Shown: positions 47,424 through 56,134 of the stretch, piece after piece | How positions within the stretch are numbered: the first letter of the stretch is position 1 | How the letters are laid out: each line of letters starts with the position of its first letter | Assembly: GCF_000014065.1 (NCBI RefSeq) | Contig: NC_008044.1 | Location: 581,501-645,500, forward strand | Source: Ruegeria sp. TM1040 | Lineage (GTDB): Bacteria; Pseudomonadota; Alphaproteobacteria; Rhodobacterales; Rhodobacteraceae | Reading direction: 5' to 3' | DNA: 64,000 nucleotides | The notes under the pieces: model-generated | What the model was told of the DNA's origin: nothing | The model's input: only the letters and a program-made list of their open reading frames with translations | The model's database searches: none | Translations under genes and position numbers: made by a program

Positions 47424-47476
47424 GCCCAAATAAGTTCATATGGAGGGGCCTCAACGGGCGCCTTTTGGGCGACAGC

Positions 47477-47512
47477 AAAAGACCCGCCTTCACCTTGCGG
47501 CAAAGACGGGTC
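47477..47512 (-). terminator. Probable terminator of the HAD phosphatase gene
   Basis: Outer arms GACCCG (47481-47486) and CGGGTC (47507-47512), extendable inward with a mismatch, next to AAAA (47477-47480), which is TTTT when read on the minus strand. It lies 22 nt after the HAD gene stop. The long loop makes it weaker than the others listed. Confidence 0.55.
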
Positions 47513-47534
47513 AGATACTCCAAAAGTCGCGATT

Positions 47535-48410
47535 TTAGCGCAGAAAGCCGATGCTGTAGGTGGGCGCGATCTGTTCCTGCGCGAGATACGCCTCCAGTGC
47601 AGCAGGCTCGGGCTGATGAGCCGTTTGGGTGTCTTTTGCGGCCAAGCCGCCGGTGATGAACAGCGTGTCCACCCCTTCACCCATGCCGCCTGAGATGTCG
47701 GTGTGCGGCCCGTCGCCAATTGCGAGAATGTCGCGGTCCGAAACATCGTGGCCAATTTCCGTCAGGCGACGACGCGCGAGATCGTAGATCGGCGGATGCG
47801 GCTTGCCGAAATAGAGGCTCTCGCCCCCCATTTCGGTGTAAAGTTTGGCCAAGGCCCCAGCGCACCATTCGCGTACCTCGCCACGGTCGACGATAATATC
47901 CGGATTCGCGCAAAGAAGCTTCATACCCATCTGTTTGGCATAGAGAAAATCGGCGCGGTTCACCTCCGGGTCGGCCAAGGTGTCGAAGGGACCGCAGCAG
48001 ACGATCCCTTCGGCTTCCTTAAGCGGGACGCGGGTGATCTCAATGGGCTCGTGGATAACCTTCATTGGCTCAAAAAAGCCGGCATCGCGCTCCCATTCGC
48101 CCATGAAGTAGACCTTTTCACCGACAGCACCTGTGAACATCGCCGCGCGCGCGGAATCGCCAGAGGTAGCGATGGTGTCATAGGCGTCATCTGGGACGCC
48201 GAACTGGCTCAGTTGCTCTGCCACCCCTGCGCGGGGTTTGGGCGAGTTGGTGACCAGTACCACCACTCCGCCGGATTTGCGGTAGGCCTGAAGGGCCGCG
48301 ACAGCGTCCGGGTAGGCCGTGATCCCGTTGTGAACGCAGCCCCAGAGATCCACGAACAGAGCCTTGTATCGGTCTGAAACCTCGGAAAGGGCGGAGATGA
48401 TCTGGCTCAT
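47535..48410 (-). CDS. Class IIA HAD-superfamily hydrolase
   Basis: Protein of 291 residues. Motif I is FVDLWGCVHNG near residue 20 (Asp nucleophile, general acid Asp replaced by Trp-Gly context), motif II is VLVTNSPKPR, and the C-terminal YFGKPHPPIYD and AIGDGPHTDI hold motifs III and IV. This is the TIGR01459-type NagD/pyridoxal-phosphatase-like subgroup seen in alphaproteobacteria; substrate unknown. ATG 48410 has AGGAGG just upstream; the longer frame to 48494 is rejected. A terminator precedes its promoter region. Confidence 0.88.
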   Translation of the reverse strand: MSQIISALSEVSDRYKALFVDLWGCVHNGITAYPDAVAALQAYRKSGGVVVLVTNSPKPRAGVAEQLSQFGVPDDAYDTIATSGDSARAAMFTGAVGEKVYFMGEWERDAGFFEPMKVIHEPIEITRVPLKEAEGIVCCGPFDTLADPEVNRADFLYAKQMGMKLLCANPDIIVDRGEVREWCAGALAKLYTEMGGESLYFGKPHPPIYDLARRRLTEIGHDVSDRDILAIGDGPHTDISGGMGEGVDTLFITGGLAAKDTQTAHQPEPAALEAYLAQEQIAPTYSIGFLR

Positions 48411-48506
48411 GGGGCCTCCTGCACGGTTGGGATTGCTCTTCCTATGGCAGAGCCGTCGGGCTTTGGCTAGGGGCGCACGGGGTGGAGTAAGCAAGGACCA
48501 AGCATG

Positions 48507-48545
48507 AAAAAAGCCAGCGCCCGGATCACAGGCGCTGGCTTTTTA
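48507..48545 (-). terminator. Rho-independent terminator of the DEAD-box helicase gene
   Basis: Perfect arms AGCCAGCGCC (48512-48521) and GGCGCTGGCT (48531-48540) with A-run on one side and T-run on the other, so it can act in both directions; the helicase gene stops 17 nt upstream on the minus strand. Confidence 0.9.
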
Positions 48546-48561
48546 TCTGGAACCTCTGAGG

Positions 48562-50703
48562 TCAGGCTTTGCGGCCCGGCGGTGTGAAGCGTTTGGATGT
48601 GTTGCTGGCGTCAGACCGGCGCGCCTTGTTCTTTTTGCTGTTGGGTTTGCCCTTTGGGGGCGGGGGCCCTTTGGGTTTGGACGCGCGGGGCTTGTCGAAT
48701 TTGGGCTTATCGCCGCGCGGCTTGTCTCCGTGTGGCTTGTCTCTGTGTGGCTTATCCCCCCGGGGCTTATCCCCCCGGGGCTTGTCGCCCCAGGGTTTGT
48801 CCCCTCTCGGCTTGTCTGAGCGGGGTTTATCAAACTTGCCCTTTTCCGAGCGATCACCGCGGGGTTTGTCAAAAGCAGGTTTGTCCCCATGGGGGCGCGG
48901 CTTGGCCGCACGTGGTTTGACCGTACGGTCAGCGTCGCCGTCACGATCGCGGTAAGGCTTGCGGTCGCCTTTGAAATCGCCGCCGCCTTTGCGCTCGCCC
49001 TTGTAGCCGCCGGGCTTGCCGCCGCCAAAGCCACCGCGTCCACCGCCGCCGCCTTTGCGGAAGGGGGGCTTGCTGCGCTCTGGCAGGTTCGGCGCTTCGC
49101 TCAGACGCTCCAATGCAGAACCATCATCCAGCGCCATCTCACCGCCAAGGGTTGCCATGAAGCCTTCGACCTTGTCCTCGGCGATCTCGGCATAGCTCTT
49201 GTCGCCCACGATGCGAATGGCGCCGATGGCGGTTTTGTCGATCCCACCGGCCTTGCAGAGCATCGGCAGTAGGCGACGCGGGTCGGCACCGGCATCGCGG
49301 CCACCGTCGATGGCAAACCAGACAGACGGTCCGAAGGGCGCGCGGTCTTCTTTTTTCTTCCGCGTGTCCATTGCGGCCACGTCCGTGAGTTCTTCGGGCG
49401 CGGAGCGGGCAGCGGACCACAGCCGCAGGTACCCTGCAGCCAGTTGTTCCGGGCTGAAACTCTCGACGAGCTTGGCGAGGGTTTCCTGCTGGCTTTCGGG
49501 CGCCTCTTCGGTCCAGACCGTATCAGAGAGCATTCGCTCCAGATCGCGGCCGCGAACCTCATCGGCGGAGGGGGCATCGATCCATTCGGCCGAAAGCTTG
49601 GCTTCGCGCAGGAGGCGCTCTGCCTTGCGTACCGAGCGCGGCGTGACCATCAGGGCGCTGGCGCCTTTGCGGCCCGCGCGGCCCGTCCGGCCCGAACGGT
49701 GCAGAAGGGTCTCATGGCTCGATGGAAGGTCGGCATGCACCACCAGGTCGAGGTTCGGCAGGTCAATCCCGCGCGCGGCCACATCGGTGGCGACGCAGAT
49801 CCGGGCGCGGCCATCGCGCATGGCCTGCAGGGCACCGGCGCGCTCGGATTGCGACAGCTCGCCCGAGAGTGCGACGACCTGAAAACCACGGTTCGACAAA
49901 CGGGTCAGCAACCGGTTCACCGCTGCGCGGGTATTGGCAAAGACAATGGCGTTGGGCGCTTCGTGAAAGCGCAGCACGTTGATGATCGCGTTCTCGATGT
50001 CATGGGGTGCAACCACATGTGCGAGATAAGAGATGTCGCTGTGCTGTTCGGATTTGTTGATCGTGGAGATCCGCTGCGCATCGTTTTGATAGGTCTGCGC
50101 CAACGCGGCGATGGGTTTGGACACCGTCGCCGAGAACAACAGCGTCTGGCGGTCTTCGGGGGTCTCTTCGAGGATGAACTCGAGATCCTCGCGGAAGCCG
50201 AGATCCAGCATCTCGTCCGCTTCGTCCAGCACAACAGCGGCCACGCCGCTCAGGTCGATGGAGCCACGGGTAATGTGGTCGCGCAGACGGCCCGGAGTGG
50301 CGACAACGATATGCGCCCCCCGCTCCAATGCGCGGCGTTCGTCGCGCATGTCCATGCCGCCAACACAAGAGGCCAGGACAGCCCCCGCGTCACCATAGAG
50401 CCAGCTCAACTCGCGTTTCACCTGCAGCGCGAGCTCGCGGGTCGGTGCGATCACCAGAGCCAACGGGCTGGCGGCGCGTTCAAATGTGCCGTCCTCGCCC
50501 AGAATGGTGGGCGCAATCGCAAGCCCGAAACCTACGGTTTTGCCAGAGCCGGTCTGAGCAGATACCAAGAGGTCCGCGCCCGCCAATTCGGGGTTCGAGA
50601 CCGCCTCCTGAACAGGGGTGAGAGACGTGTATCCACGGCGCTCCAGCGCCTGCTGCAAGGTGGGTATCAAGTGGGGGGTCCGTTCGTATCGCAAAGAGGG
50701 CAC
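48562..50703 (-). CDS. DEAD-box ATP-dependent RNA helicase with DbpA-type RNA-binding domain and basic repeat tail
   Basis: Protein of 713 residues. Q motif LTPVQEAV, motif I AQTGSGKT (near residue 50), DEAD motif VLDEADEMLDLG (near 160), SAT, and HRSGRTGRAGRKG (near 340). A DbpA/CsdA RNA-binding fold lies near residues 470-545. The last 160 residues are Gly/Lys/Arg/Asp/Pro-rich with KPRGD pentapeptide repeats. It probably acts in ribosome assembly or mRNA turnover, like DeaD/CsdA. The start is GTG at 50703 with AGGA close upstream. Confidence 0.93.
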   Translation of the reverse strand: MPSLRYERTPHLIPTLQQALERRGYTSLTPVQEAVSNPELAGADLLVSAQTGSGKTVGFGLAIAPTILGEDGTFERAASPLALVIAPTRELALQVKRELSWLYGDAGAVLASCVGGMDMRDERRALERGAHIVVATPGRLRDHITRGSIDLSGVAAVVLDEADEMLDLGFREDLEFILEETPEDRQTLLFSATVSKPIAALAQTYQNDAQRISTINKSEQHSDISYLAHVVAPHDIENAIINVLRFHEAPNAIVFANTRAAVNRLLTRLSNRGFQVVALSGELSQSERAGALQAMRDGRARICVATDVAARGIDLPNLDLVVHADLPSSHETLLHRSGRTGRAGRKGASALMVTPRSVRKAERLLREAKLSAEWIDAPSADEVRGRDLERMLSDTVWTEEAPESQQETLAKLVESFSPEQLAAGYLRLWSAARSAPEELTDVAAMDTRKKKEDRAPFGPSVWFAIDGGRDAGADPRRLLPMLCKAGGIDKTAIGAIRIVGDKSYAEIAEDKVEGFMATLGGEMALDDGSALERLSEAPNLPERSKPPFRKGGGGGRGGFGGGKPGGYKGERKGGGDFKGDRKPYRDRDGDADRTVKPRAAKPRPHGDKPAFDKPRGDRSEKGKFDKPRSDKPRGDKPWGDKPRGDKPRGDKPHRDKPHGDKPRGDKPKFDKPRASKPKGPPPPKGKPNSKKNKARRSDASNTSKRFTPPGRKA
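48690..48860 (-). repeat. 15-bp tandem repeats encoding KPRGD units in the helicase tail
   Basis: About ten irregular 15-bp units (plus-strand words such as GGCTTGTCCCC and GGCTTATCCCC) encode repeats of Lys-Pro-Arg/His-Gly-Asp in the helicase C-terminus. Period and codon wobble fit slippage of a coding repeat under protein-level selection. Confidence 0.75.
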
Positions 50704-50982
50704 TGTCCTGCGCCCGTTGGGTCAAGCTCGGGCGTATAACCTAAGGCTAGGGCTTTGTATAGCACATCTCACCTGTTGTCGCTGCATGGCTGTGTTGCAT
50801 TCGCGGTGAAATATCGAAGAGCCCCCATGGCGCGCCTCTGGCTGGGGCAGGATAAGTGGCGATTGCCGACGCGGTAGGATGCGCTTTCAGAGTGTCTTGT
50901 GATGGCTGCAGAGGGTGATAACTTGAAATAAAATCCGAGTTTGGGGCTGCGCCCAGTCCAGAGCCAGTCCAGAGGTACAGAT
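50704..50982. other. Divergent intergenic region, helicase / M48 gene
   Basis: No gene seen. It contains a 10-11 bp direct repeat CAGTCCAGAG (near 50954-50974) just before the M48 ribosome site. No clear promoter could be assigned. Confidence 0.4.
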
Positions 50983-51789
50983 ATGATGCTACAGTATTTT
51001 TCACGCCTATCCCGGCCGCTTTTGATGACAGCGGGGCTATTGACCCTCCTGTCCTGCGGCACAACCTATGAATTGCCCGATACCGGCGGTGTGCATTCGG
51101 ACGCGGCCGCGCGGCTCTATGCCGAAGCGCGCCAGAGCCCGCCGCCAAAAACCTTGTCGCCCACAGCGGCACAGGCGCGGTTCGCCCGCGTGGAGCCACG
51201 CATCATGCGAGCAGGGCGAGAGACCTGCCTCCAACTACAGACCGGTGTGAACTGCAATGTAGACATCGCGATTGATCGTGAGATGAAGGAGCGCAACGCC
51301 TATTTCACCTATCAGGATGGTCAGCCGATCATCCGCATTTCACTCCCGCTCATTCAGGATACAGGCAGCGATGACGAGGTCGCCTTTGTCTTGGCCCATG
51401 AATATGGTCACCTGATTGGCCGGCATGTGGAGAAGCAGCAGCAACAAGTGCTGGCGGGCGCACTCATCGGCGGTGCGCTCGCGGGCATCGTAGGCGACAG
51501 CAGTGATGCCATCGGTCTGGGGATGGGTGTTGGCGCCAGTGCCGGGGGGATTGTCTATTCACAGTCTTATGAGCTGGAGAGCGACACTCTCGGCACCCGG
51601 ATCGCTTATGCCGCTGGATATGATCCGGTCGAGGGGGCGCGGTTCTTTGCCCGCTCCGAGGCCGCGCGCGGCGCCAGTGGCGGCTATTCCATCTGGGGCA
51701 CTCACCCGCCTGACCGGCGCCGTGTTGCCACCGTTCTGGCCACCAAGGCCCAGATCGAAGGGCAGGTCGGACTGAAGGCCGCCAATTAG
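50983..51789 (+). CDS. M48-family metalloprotease lipoprotein
   Basis: Protein of 268 residues. The signal peptide ends in the lipobox LTLLSC (Cys near residue 25), so the mature protein is probably a lipoprotein. The zinc motif VLAHEYGHLIGRH is near residue 130 and the third ligand lies in ELESDTLG. It resembles LoiP/YcaL and BepA-type envelope quality-control proteases. ATG 50983 has AGAGGT 6 nt upstream; the longer frame to 50941 lacks a site. Confidence 0.9.
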   Translation: MMLQYFSRLSRPLLMTAGLLTLLSCGTTYELPDTGGVHSDAAARLYAEARQSPPPKTLSPTAAQARFARVEPRIMRAGRETCLQLQTGVNCNVDIAIDREMKERNAYFTYQDGQPIIRISLPLIQDTGSDDEVAFVLAHEYGHLIGRHVEKQQQQVLAGALIGGALAGIVGDSSDAIGLGMGVGASAGGIVYSQSYELESDTLGTRIAYAAGYDPVEGARFFARSEAARGASGGYSIWGTHPPDRRRVATVLATKAQIEGQVGLKAAN

Positions 51790-51834
51790 GCGACCGTTTT
51801 GGCGACACTGTAACGTGCTCACCGCGCCGAAATG

Positions 51835-51868
51835 AAAAGGCCCGCCTGAAGCAGCGGGCCTTTCTTTG
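51835..51868. terminator. Bidirectional terminator between the M48 gene and ppaC
   Basis: Arms AAAGGCCCGC (51836-51845) and GCGGGCCTTT (51854-51863), 8-nt loop, T-rich on both sides; the flanking genes converge. Confidence 0.85.
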
Positions 51869-51907
51869 CTTTTGGTATTGATGTCATCAGGGTCGGGGCC
51901 CGAGAGG

Positions 51908-52828
51908 TCAGACCTTGAGGTTCGGGATGATCTGCTTCTTGCGCGACATCACGCCGGGCAGAACAACGAGATCGCCGTCGACCGAGGCGCCAAAGCTCTT
52001 TTCGGCGACGGTTTTGACCAGATCATTGGGGACCAGCAGCGTGGCTTCTTCCTTGAGGATGTCGACCACGAAGAGGAGCACCTGATCGACGCCGTCTTCG
52101 GTCTGGACGGTGTTGAAGGTCTCCATCAGGCTGTCCTTGCGACCTAGCGGGATCTCGGGTGCGGTGGTTTCCAGAACGGAGACACGGAACTTGGTGCCGT
52201 CGACTTCGTATTCTTTGGAGTCCATGCGGATCAGCTCGGCATCGGAGAAAGCCGACACGTCCGATTTCGCCGCAAACATTTCGGCTGCATAATCGGTGAT
52301 GTTGAGGCCGAGGTCGGCGGCAAGCTTTTCAGCGACGGCGCGATCGTGGTCGGTAGTCGTCGGGGAGCGGAACTCCAGCGTGTCCGACAGGATGCAGGTC
52401 AGGGCTGCGCCCTTGATGTTTTCCGGCATGCGCGCGGCATCTTCACCCATCAGATCGTACATGATGGTGGCGGTGCAGGCGAGCGGACGCACGGTGATGT
52501 CGATCGGGCCTTTGGTCTCGAGGCCGCCTACCAGCTTGTGGTGGTCGATGATCGCGCGGATATCGGCAGAGTTGATCGAGGCGGGAAGCTCGGCGGGGTT
52601 GTTGGTGTCCACGATCACAACCGGCGCATCGGCTTCGACGTCTGCGATGATGGCGGGCTGCTCGAAACCCCAGCGCTTCAGCATGAAGGCGGCTTCGGTA
52701 TTGGGTTCGCCCAAGAGGACGGGGGTCGCGGCTTCGCCCTTCACTTCGTTCAGATACCAAGCCCAGACAATTGCGGAGCCGGTGGAGTCGGTGTCGGGAG
52801 ATTTATGGCCAAAAACTTGAATAGTCAT
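51908..52828 (-). CDS. ppaC: Manganese-dependent inorganic pyrophosphatase
   Basis: DHH-family (class C/II) pyrophosphatase of 306 residues. Metal-binding motifs are FGHKSPDTDSTGS (residues 6-18), VIVDTNNP, AIIDHHKLVGG (the DHH motif) and the C-terminal RKKQIIP with substrate-binding basic residues. It hydrolyses pyrophosphate and helps drive biosynthesis. AGGA lies 8 nt before the ATG. Some roseobacters also carry class I ppa; this cannot be seen here. Confidence 0.95.
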   Translation of the reverse strand: MTIQVFGHKSPDTDSTGSAIVWAWYLNEVKGEAATPVLLGEPNTEAAFMLKRWGFEQPAIIADVEADAPVVIVDTNNPAELPASINSADIRAIIDHHKLVGGLETKGPIDITVRPLACTATIMYDLMGEDAARMPENIKGAALTCILSDTLEFRSPTTTDHDRAVAEKLAADLGLNITDYAAEMFAAKSDVSAFSDAELIRMDSKEYEVDGTKFRVSVLETTAPEIPLGRKDSLMETFNTVQTEDGVDQVLLFVVDILKEEATLLVPNDLVKTVAEKSFGASVDGDLVVLPGVMSRKKQIIPNLKV

Positions 52829-52963
52829 ACTTACGATCCTGTCTGACGGGGTCTGTTGCCGCGCCTTATAACAGGGACGCTAGCTTTGTCACCCCGCGTC
52901 AAGCGGGCTGCTGGGTTCAGCTCTGTGCATAGCTCTTGGCAGTTGGGGCGCAATAAGGCGCCC

Positions 52964-54025
52964 CTAGCGGTCGTCTACGGGCGAAAGCGCATAACCCGCG
53001 CGGTGCAACAGGTTCAAGACTCCGGTGTCTCCGGCCAGATGCGCAGCCCCGACGGCCACAACCAGACGTGGCTCCTTGCGCGCCAGCAATCGCTTGACCC
53101 AGGTGCGGTTGCGGCGTTCCAGAACGACCCTGTCAAAGCTCGCAAGCAGTCGATGGACCTCCTGCCGGGGGACATCAAGGTCTCTGTACATCATCCACAG
53201 CAGCAAGATGCGTCCTTCGGTCAGGCGGCCCTCAAAGAAAGAGTCCGACAAGGTGACGTAGAGATCCTGATGCCGTGTCTCGCTGCGCAGATCAAAACGC
53301 AACATCCTGACTTGATCGGAGAGCGGCATGGAGGCAAGGGCGGCCAGTCCGGCTTCGGGCGATTCCAGGCCAAACGTCGGGATGCCGGCGGTTCGGGCGA
53401 CGTGCTCGATGCGGTCGTCCAACCCCCGCCGGCTGCCAAGGCCGCGCTTGCGGCAATCGGTGCCGGTGAGGAAATCCGAAAGATACCAGGGCTGCATGCG
53501 CGCGGCCGCGTCGGAACTTATGCCAAATGGGGCAAGGCGCGCCATCAGCAGTCGCCACTCCGCTTCAGGGATCATCTGGTCCAGCCTTTGTCCCGGCGGC
53601 AGCAGGAAGTAGCGCGCAAAGCTGTCCTGCGCCGTGTCGGCGGCCCGCATCTGCGGTTCGGTGACTTCAAGGAATATTGCATCTGCCTGCTCGATCACCG
53701 GGCGTAGCCTGCGCATGATGGGGAACATGCGGGCATCACCGCTGTGTTGCGTGCCAATCACATCGATGCGCTGATCGCCTTTTATCGCAACCCAATGATT
53801 GCCGACCGCGAAGGGGACCTTGGCGAGCGCGTCGTCGAGTTTGTGGCGCGCGCTCTCGGTCAGATGTTGGCGAAGATCAATGCCATCACAGCGTGCTGCA
53901 GCCGCTTGGGTCAGCGACGCCATCAGCACTGCGGCGATGAGCACCGTGAAAGCCCGCGCGCGCAACTCCAGCAGCGCCTTCCCGCACCGTTCGATCAGTG
54001 TGGCGCGTCCCCTTAAATACTTCAC
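52964..54025 (-). CDS. TraB/GumN-family protein, copy 1
   Basis: Protein of 353 residues with a signal peptide or anchor (residues about 24-44). Conserved superfamily motifs are IGTQHSGD (near 90), a glutamate in LEVTEPQM, and VGAAHLAGDTGVLNLLHRAG near the C-terminus. The TraB/GumN/TIKI group includes metal-dependent proteases and peptide or phosphate-binding proteins; the bacterial role is unknown. The start overlaps the stop of the upstream paralogue as ATGA, so both are made from one mRNA. Confidence 0.88.
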   Translation of the reverse strand: MKYLRGRATLIERCGKALLELRARAFTVLIAAVLMASLTQAAAARCDGIDLRQHLTESARHKLDDALAKVPFAVGNHWVAIKGDQRIDVIGTQHSGDARMFPIMRRLRPVIEQADAIFLEVTEPQMRAADTAQDSFARYFLLPPGQRLDQMIPEAEWRLLMARLAPFGISSDAAARMQPWYLSDFLTGTDCRKRGLGSRRGLDDRIEHVARTAGIPTFGLESPEAGLAALASMPLSDQVRMLRFDLRSETRHQDLYVTLSDSFFEGRLTEGRILLLWMMYRDLDVPRQEVHRLLASFDRVVLERRNRTWVKRLLARKEPRLVVAVGAAHLAGDTGVLNLLHRAGYALSPVDDR

Positions 54026-55113
54026 CGGAGCGCCTCTTCAATTTGATAACCCTCTGCTTCGAGAAGGGCCAGCACCCCGGCCTCTCCGGGGAGATGCGCC
54101 GCGCCCACCGCGATCACCAGTCGGTTGCCCGCAGTGGCTTCTATGACCGGGATCCAATCACGGTTGCGCTGGTAGAGCAGAGCCTCCAGCAGGTCATCCA
54201 CCTGCGCCTGACGCTCTGCTACCGAGAGGTCGCTTTCTGATGTGAGAAATTGCTTCAACTGCAAAAGGACGTAGGCCTGAACCTCCCCGTCAAAATAGCT
54301 TTCCACCATCGTGTAGAAATCATCCGCGCCCACGCCTGCCATGGCGATGTAGCTTCGCAGTTCCTTGATCTGCTCTTCGATTGGCGTGGCGTCAAACAAC
54401 TGGAACAAGCCCAGAGGATCTTCGAGCGATAGGGTTTCGACGCCGGCGCGCTCTGCCAGGGTCATCAATTTCATGTCGAGCCCATCAGTGACATCCTCAA
54501 TTGCGCGCGCACAGAGTGGCACAGACATTGACAATGACAGAAACCAGGGTCGCATCTTGGCCGCCATGAAAGGCGGGATTCCGGCAGCGCCGGCGCGCTC
54601 TGCGATCTCGTCCCACTCCTCTGGGGGCAGGCGGTCGATCAAGGTCGGCCCCTCGGTGATAAAGATGAGCGATGGCGTCTCAGCCAGGGTGCGCTCGAGT
54701 CTGGCCTTGTCTGCACGATTGACCTCGAGCAAGACCGCATCGGCCGCCTGAATTGCAGGCGCCATATGCGCAACCAGCGCATCGTGGCGCGGATCGTTCA
54801 GATGCATGGTGCCAATGATATGTAGGCGACGATCGCCGCGGGTTGCGACCCAGCTGAGCCCGCGCGCAAACGGGGTGAGGGCAATCTCCGCCTCGATCTC
54901 TGCCCACATACCTGGCGCGGCGCTCTCCCGCAGGTCTAGGCCGCTGCAGGCGGCCCGAAGAGGCGTGGCCATCCAGACTGCGACCAAGCAGAAACAGATC
55001 AACGAGAGAAACGGCCGCAGCGTGGCAGGGACAGCACCAGAGTGGCCAAGCGCATGCCGTCTGTCACCGGAGCGTTGCGCGCGGGAAAGCAATCTGTTCA
55101 TGGTATTCCGCAT
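54022..55113 (-). CDS. TraB/GumN-family protein, copy 2
   Basis: Protein of 363 residues with a hydrophobic signal near residues 35-55 ending in TPLRAACSG. Motifs parallel its neighbour: IGTMHLND, LLEVNRAD, MRPWFLSLSMSVPLCA and VGAAHLPGEAGVLALLEAEG. The longer frame to 55497 runs antisense to the DUF2161 gene and is rejected; ATG 55113 or 55101 is the likely start, both with weak ribosome sites. First gene of the two-gene tandem. Confidence 0.85.
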   Translation of the reverse strand: MRNTMNRLLSRAQRSGDRRHALGHSGAVPATLRPFLSLICFCLVAVWMATPLRAACSGLDLRESAAPGMWAEIEAEIALTPFARGLSWVATRGDRRLHIIGTMHLNDPRHDALVAHMAPAIQAADAVLLEVNRADKARLERTLAETPSLIFITEGPTLIDRLPPEEWDEIAERAGAAGIPPFMAAKMRPWFLSLSMSVPLCARAIEDVTDGLDMKLMTLAERAGVETLSLEDPLGLFQLFDATPIEEQIKELRSYIAMAGVGADDFYTMVESYFDGEVQAYVLLQLKQFLTSESDLSVAERQAQVDDLLEALLYQRNRDWIPVIEATAGNRLVIAVGAAHLPGEAGVLALLEAEGYQIEEALR

Positions 55114-55161
55114 AAAAATCAGTCTCGGACACATTGCCATTGAGACCGAGCCGGGGCAAGC

Positions 55162-55860
55162 ATGGCCGGGATGGAACGTGAACAGGATCTCTACGCCCCG
55201 GTCAAAGCGCTGCTGGAGGCTCAAGGTTACGCGGTAAAAGGCGAGATCGGGGCCGCAGATGTCGTCGCCCTGCGCGGCGAGGAGCCGCCCGTCATTGTGG
55301 AACTCAAGCTTCGTTTTTCGCTGGCCCTGTTTCATCAGGCGATCGAACGGCTGAAAGTCTCGGATACAGTCTATGTTGCAGTGGCGCGTCCAACTGGGAA
55401 AACCGCACGTCGGGCCTTGAAGGACAATCTCGCACTGTGTCGCCGCCTCGGTCTCGGGCTGATTACCGTGCGCGCCGATGGGCGCACCGAGGTCCATTGC
55501 GATCCGGGCCCCTATGCCCCGCGCAAATCACCCTCGAAAAGCGTCCGCCTCTTGCGCGAGTTTTCGCGCATCAATGGCGATCCCAATGCCGGGGGGGCAA
55601 TCCGTGGTGGCCTGATGACCGGCTACCGTCAGGACGCGCTCGCCTGTGTCAGCTACCTGCAGGAGCATGGTCCGGCCCGCGGCGCCGACATCGCCAAGGC
55701 CAAAGGCGTCAGCCGCGCCACGCATGTGCTCTATACCAACCACTACGGCTGGTTCGAACGCGTGACGAAGGGCGTCTACGGCCTTACCGACAAAGGGCGC
55801 GTAGAGCCGCTTGACTGGTTCGCCTCCGCAGCTGTTTCCGCAACGCCCCGACCTAAGTGA
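55162..55860 (+). CDS. DUF2161 protein, PD-(D/E)XK nuclease-like
   Basis: Protein of 232 residues. GEIGAADVVALRG followed by PPVIVELKLRF gives the D-x(n)-E-x-K arrangement of PD-(D/E)XK phosphodiesterases near residues 30-50. The C-terminal part (residues about 150-215) resembles a winged helix. This DUF is common in alphaproteobacteria and has no proven substrate. It could start at 55162 or 55171; neither has a strong ribosome site. It is followed by a REP-like element and divergent from the TraB pair. Confidence 0.85.
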   Translation: MAGMEREQDLYAPVKALLEAQGYAVKGEIGAADVVALRGEEPPVIVELKLRFSLALFHQAIERLKVSDTVYVAVARPTGKTARRALKDNLALCRRLGLGLITVRADGRTEVHCDPGPYAPRKSPSKSVRLLREFSRINGDPNAGGAIRGGLMTGYRQDALACVSYLQEHGPARGADIAKAKGVSRATHVLYTNHYGWFERVTKGVYGLTDKGRVEPLDWFASAAVSATPRPK

Positions 55861-55890
55861 GAGGGCCATATGAGAGGGCGTTGACCGCCT

Positions 55891-55938
55891 TCTTCTAACT
55901 TGAAATATCCCGGGGAGCGCGAGGGGCAGCGCCCCTCG
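55891..55938 (-). repeat. Rhodobacterales REP-like element, copy B
   Basis: A perfect hairpin CGAGGGGC (55920-55927) / GCCCCTCG (55931-55938) adjoins a GATATTTC-type tail when read on the minus strand. Order and spacing match copy A after pcaQ. It lacks a T-run, so termination is not its clear role. Confidence 0.5.
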
Positions 55939-56003
55939 TAGTCACAGCCGGTTTTGCGGCTCGGGCATTTGCAAGAAACCTGAAATTTTCTGACAGCCCC
56001 GTG

Positions 56004-56032
56004 TTGACTCACGTTTTCGCTATGCCTAACTA
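56004..56032 (+). promoter_or_regulatory. groESL promoter
   Basis: TTGACT (56004-56009), 17-nt spacer, then TAACTA (56027-56032), directly upstream of CIRCE, which would overlap the transcription start. This is the usual arrangement for HrcA repression. Confidence 0.65.
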
Positions 56033-56040
56033 TCCCGCAG

Positions 56041-56067
56041 TTAGCACTCGACTGAGGTGAGTGCTAA
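56041..56067. promoter_or_regulatory. CIRCE operator of groESL
   Basis: Perfect consensus TTAGCACTC (56041-56049), 9-nt spacer, GAGTGCTAA (56059-56067). This is the binding site of the HrcA repressor, which releases groESL during heat shock. hrcA itself is not in the window. Confidence 0.97.
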
Positions 56068-56134
56068 CGTCTCCGCGGCCCATGATGGGCGTGGGGAAAG
56101 GAAAACACTTTGAGCCTTTTGAGGAGCTGCAAAG

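Noticed and set aside
48690-48860. CRISPR-like or other direct repeat array
   Set aside because: Repeats are 15 bp without unique spacers and stay in frame with the helicase C-terminus.
55114-55497. N-terminal extension of TraB/GumN copy 2
   Set aside because: It runs antisense through the DUF2161 gene; the signal peptide appears only after residue 130 of the extended frame.
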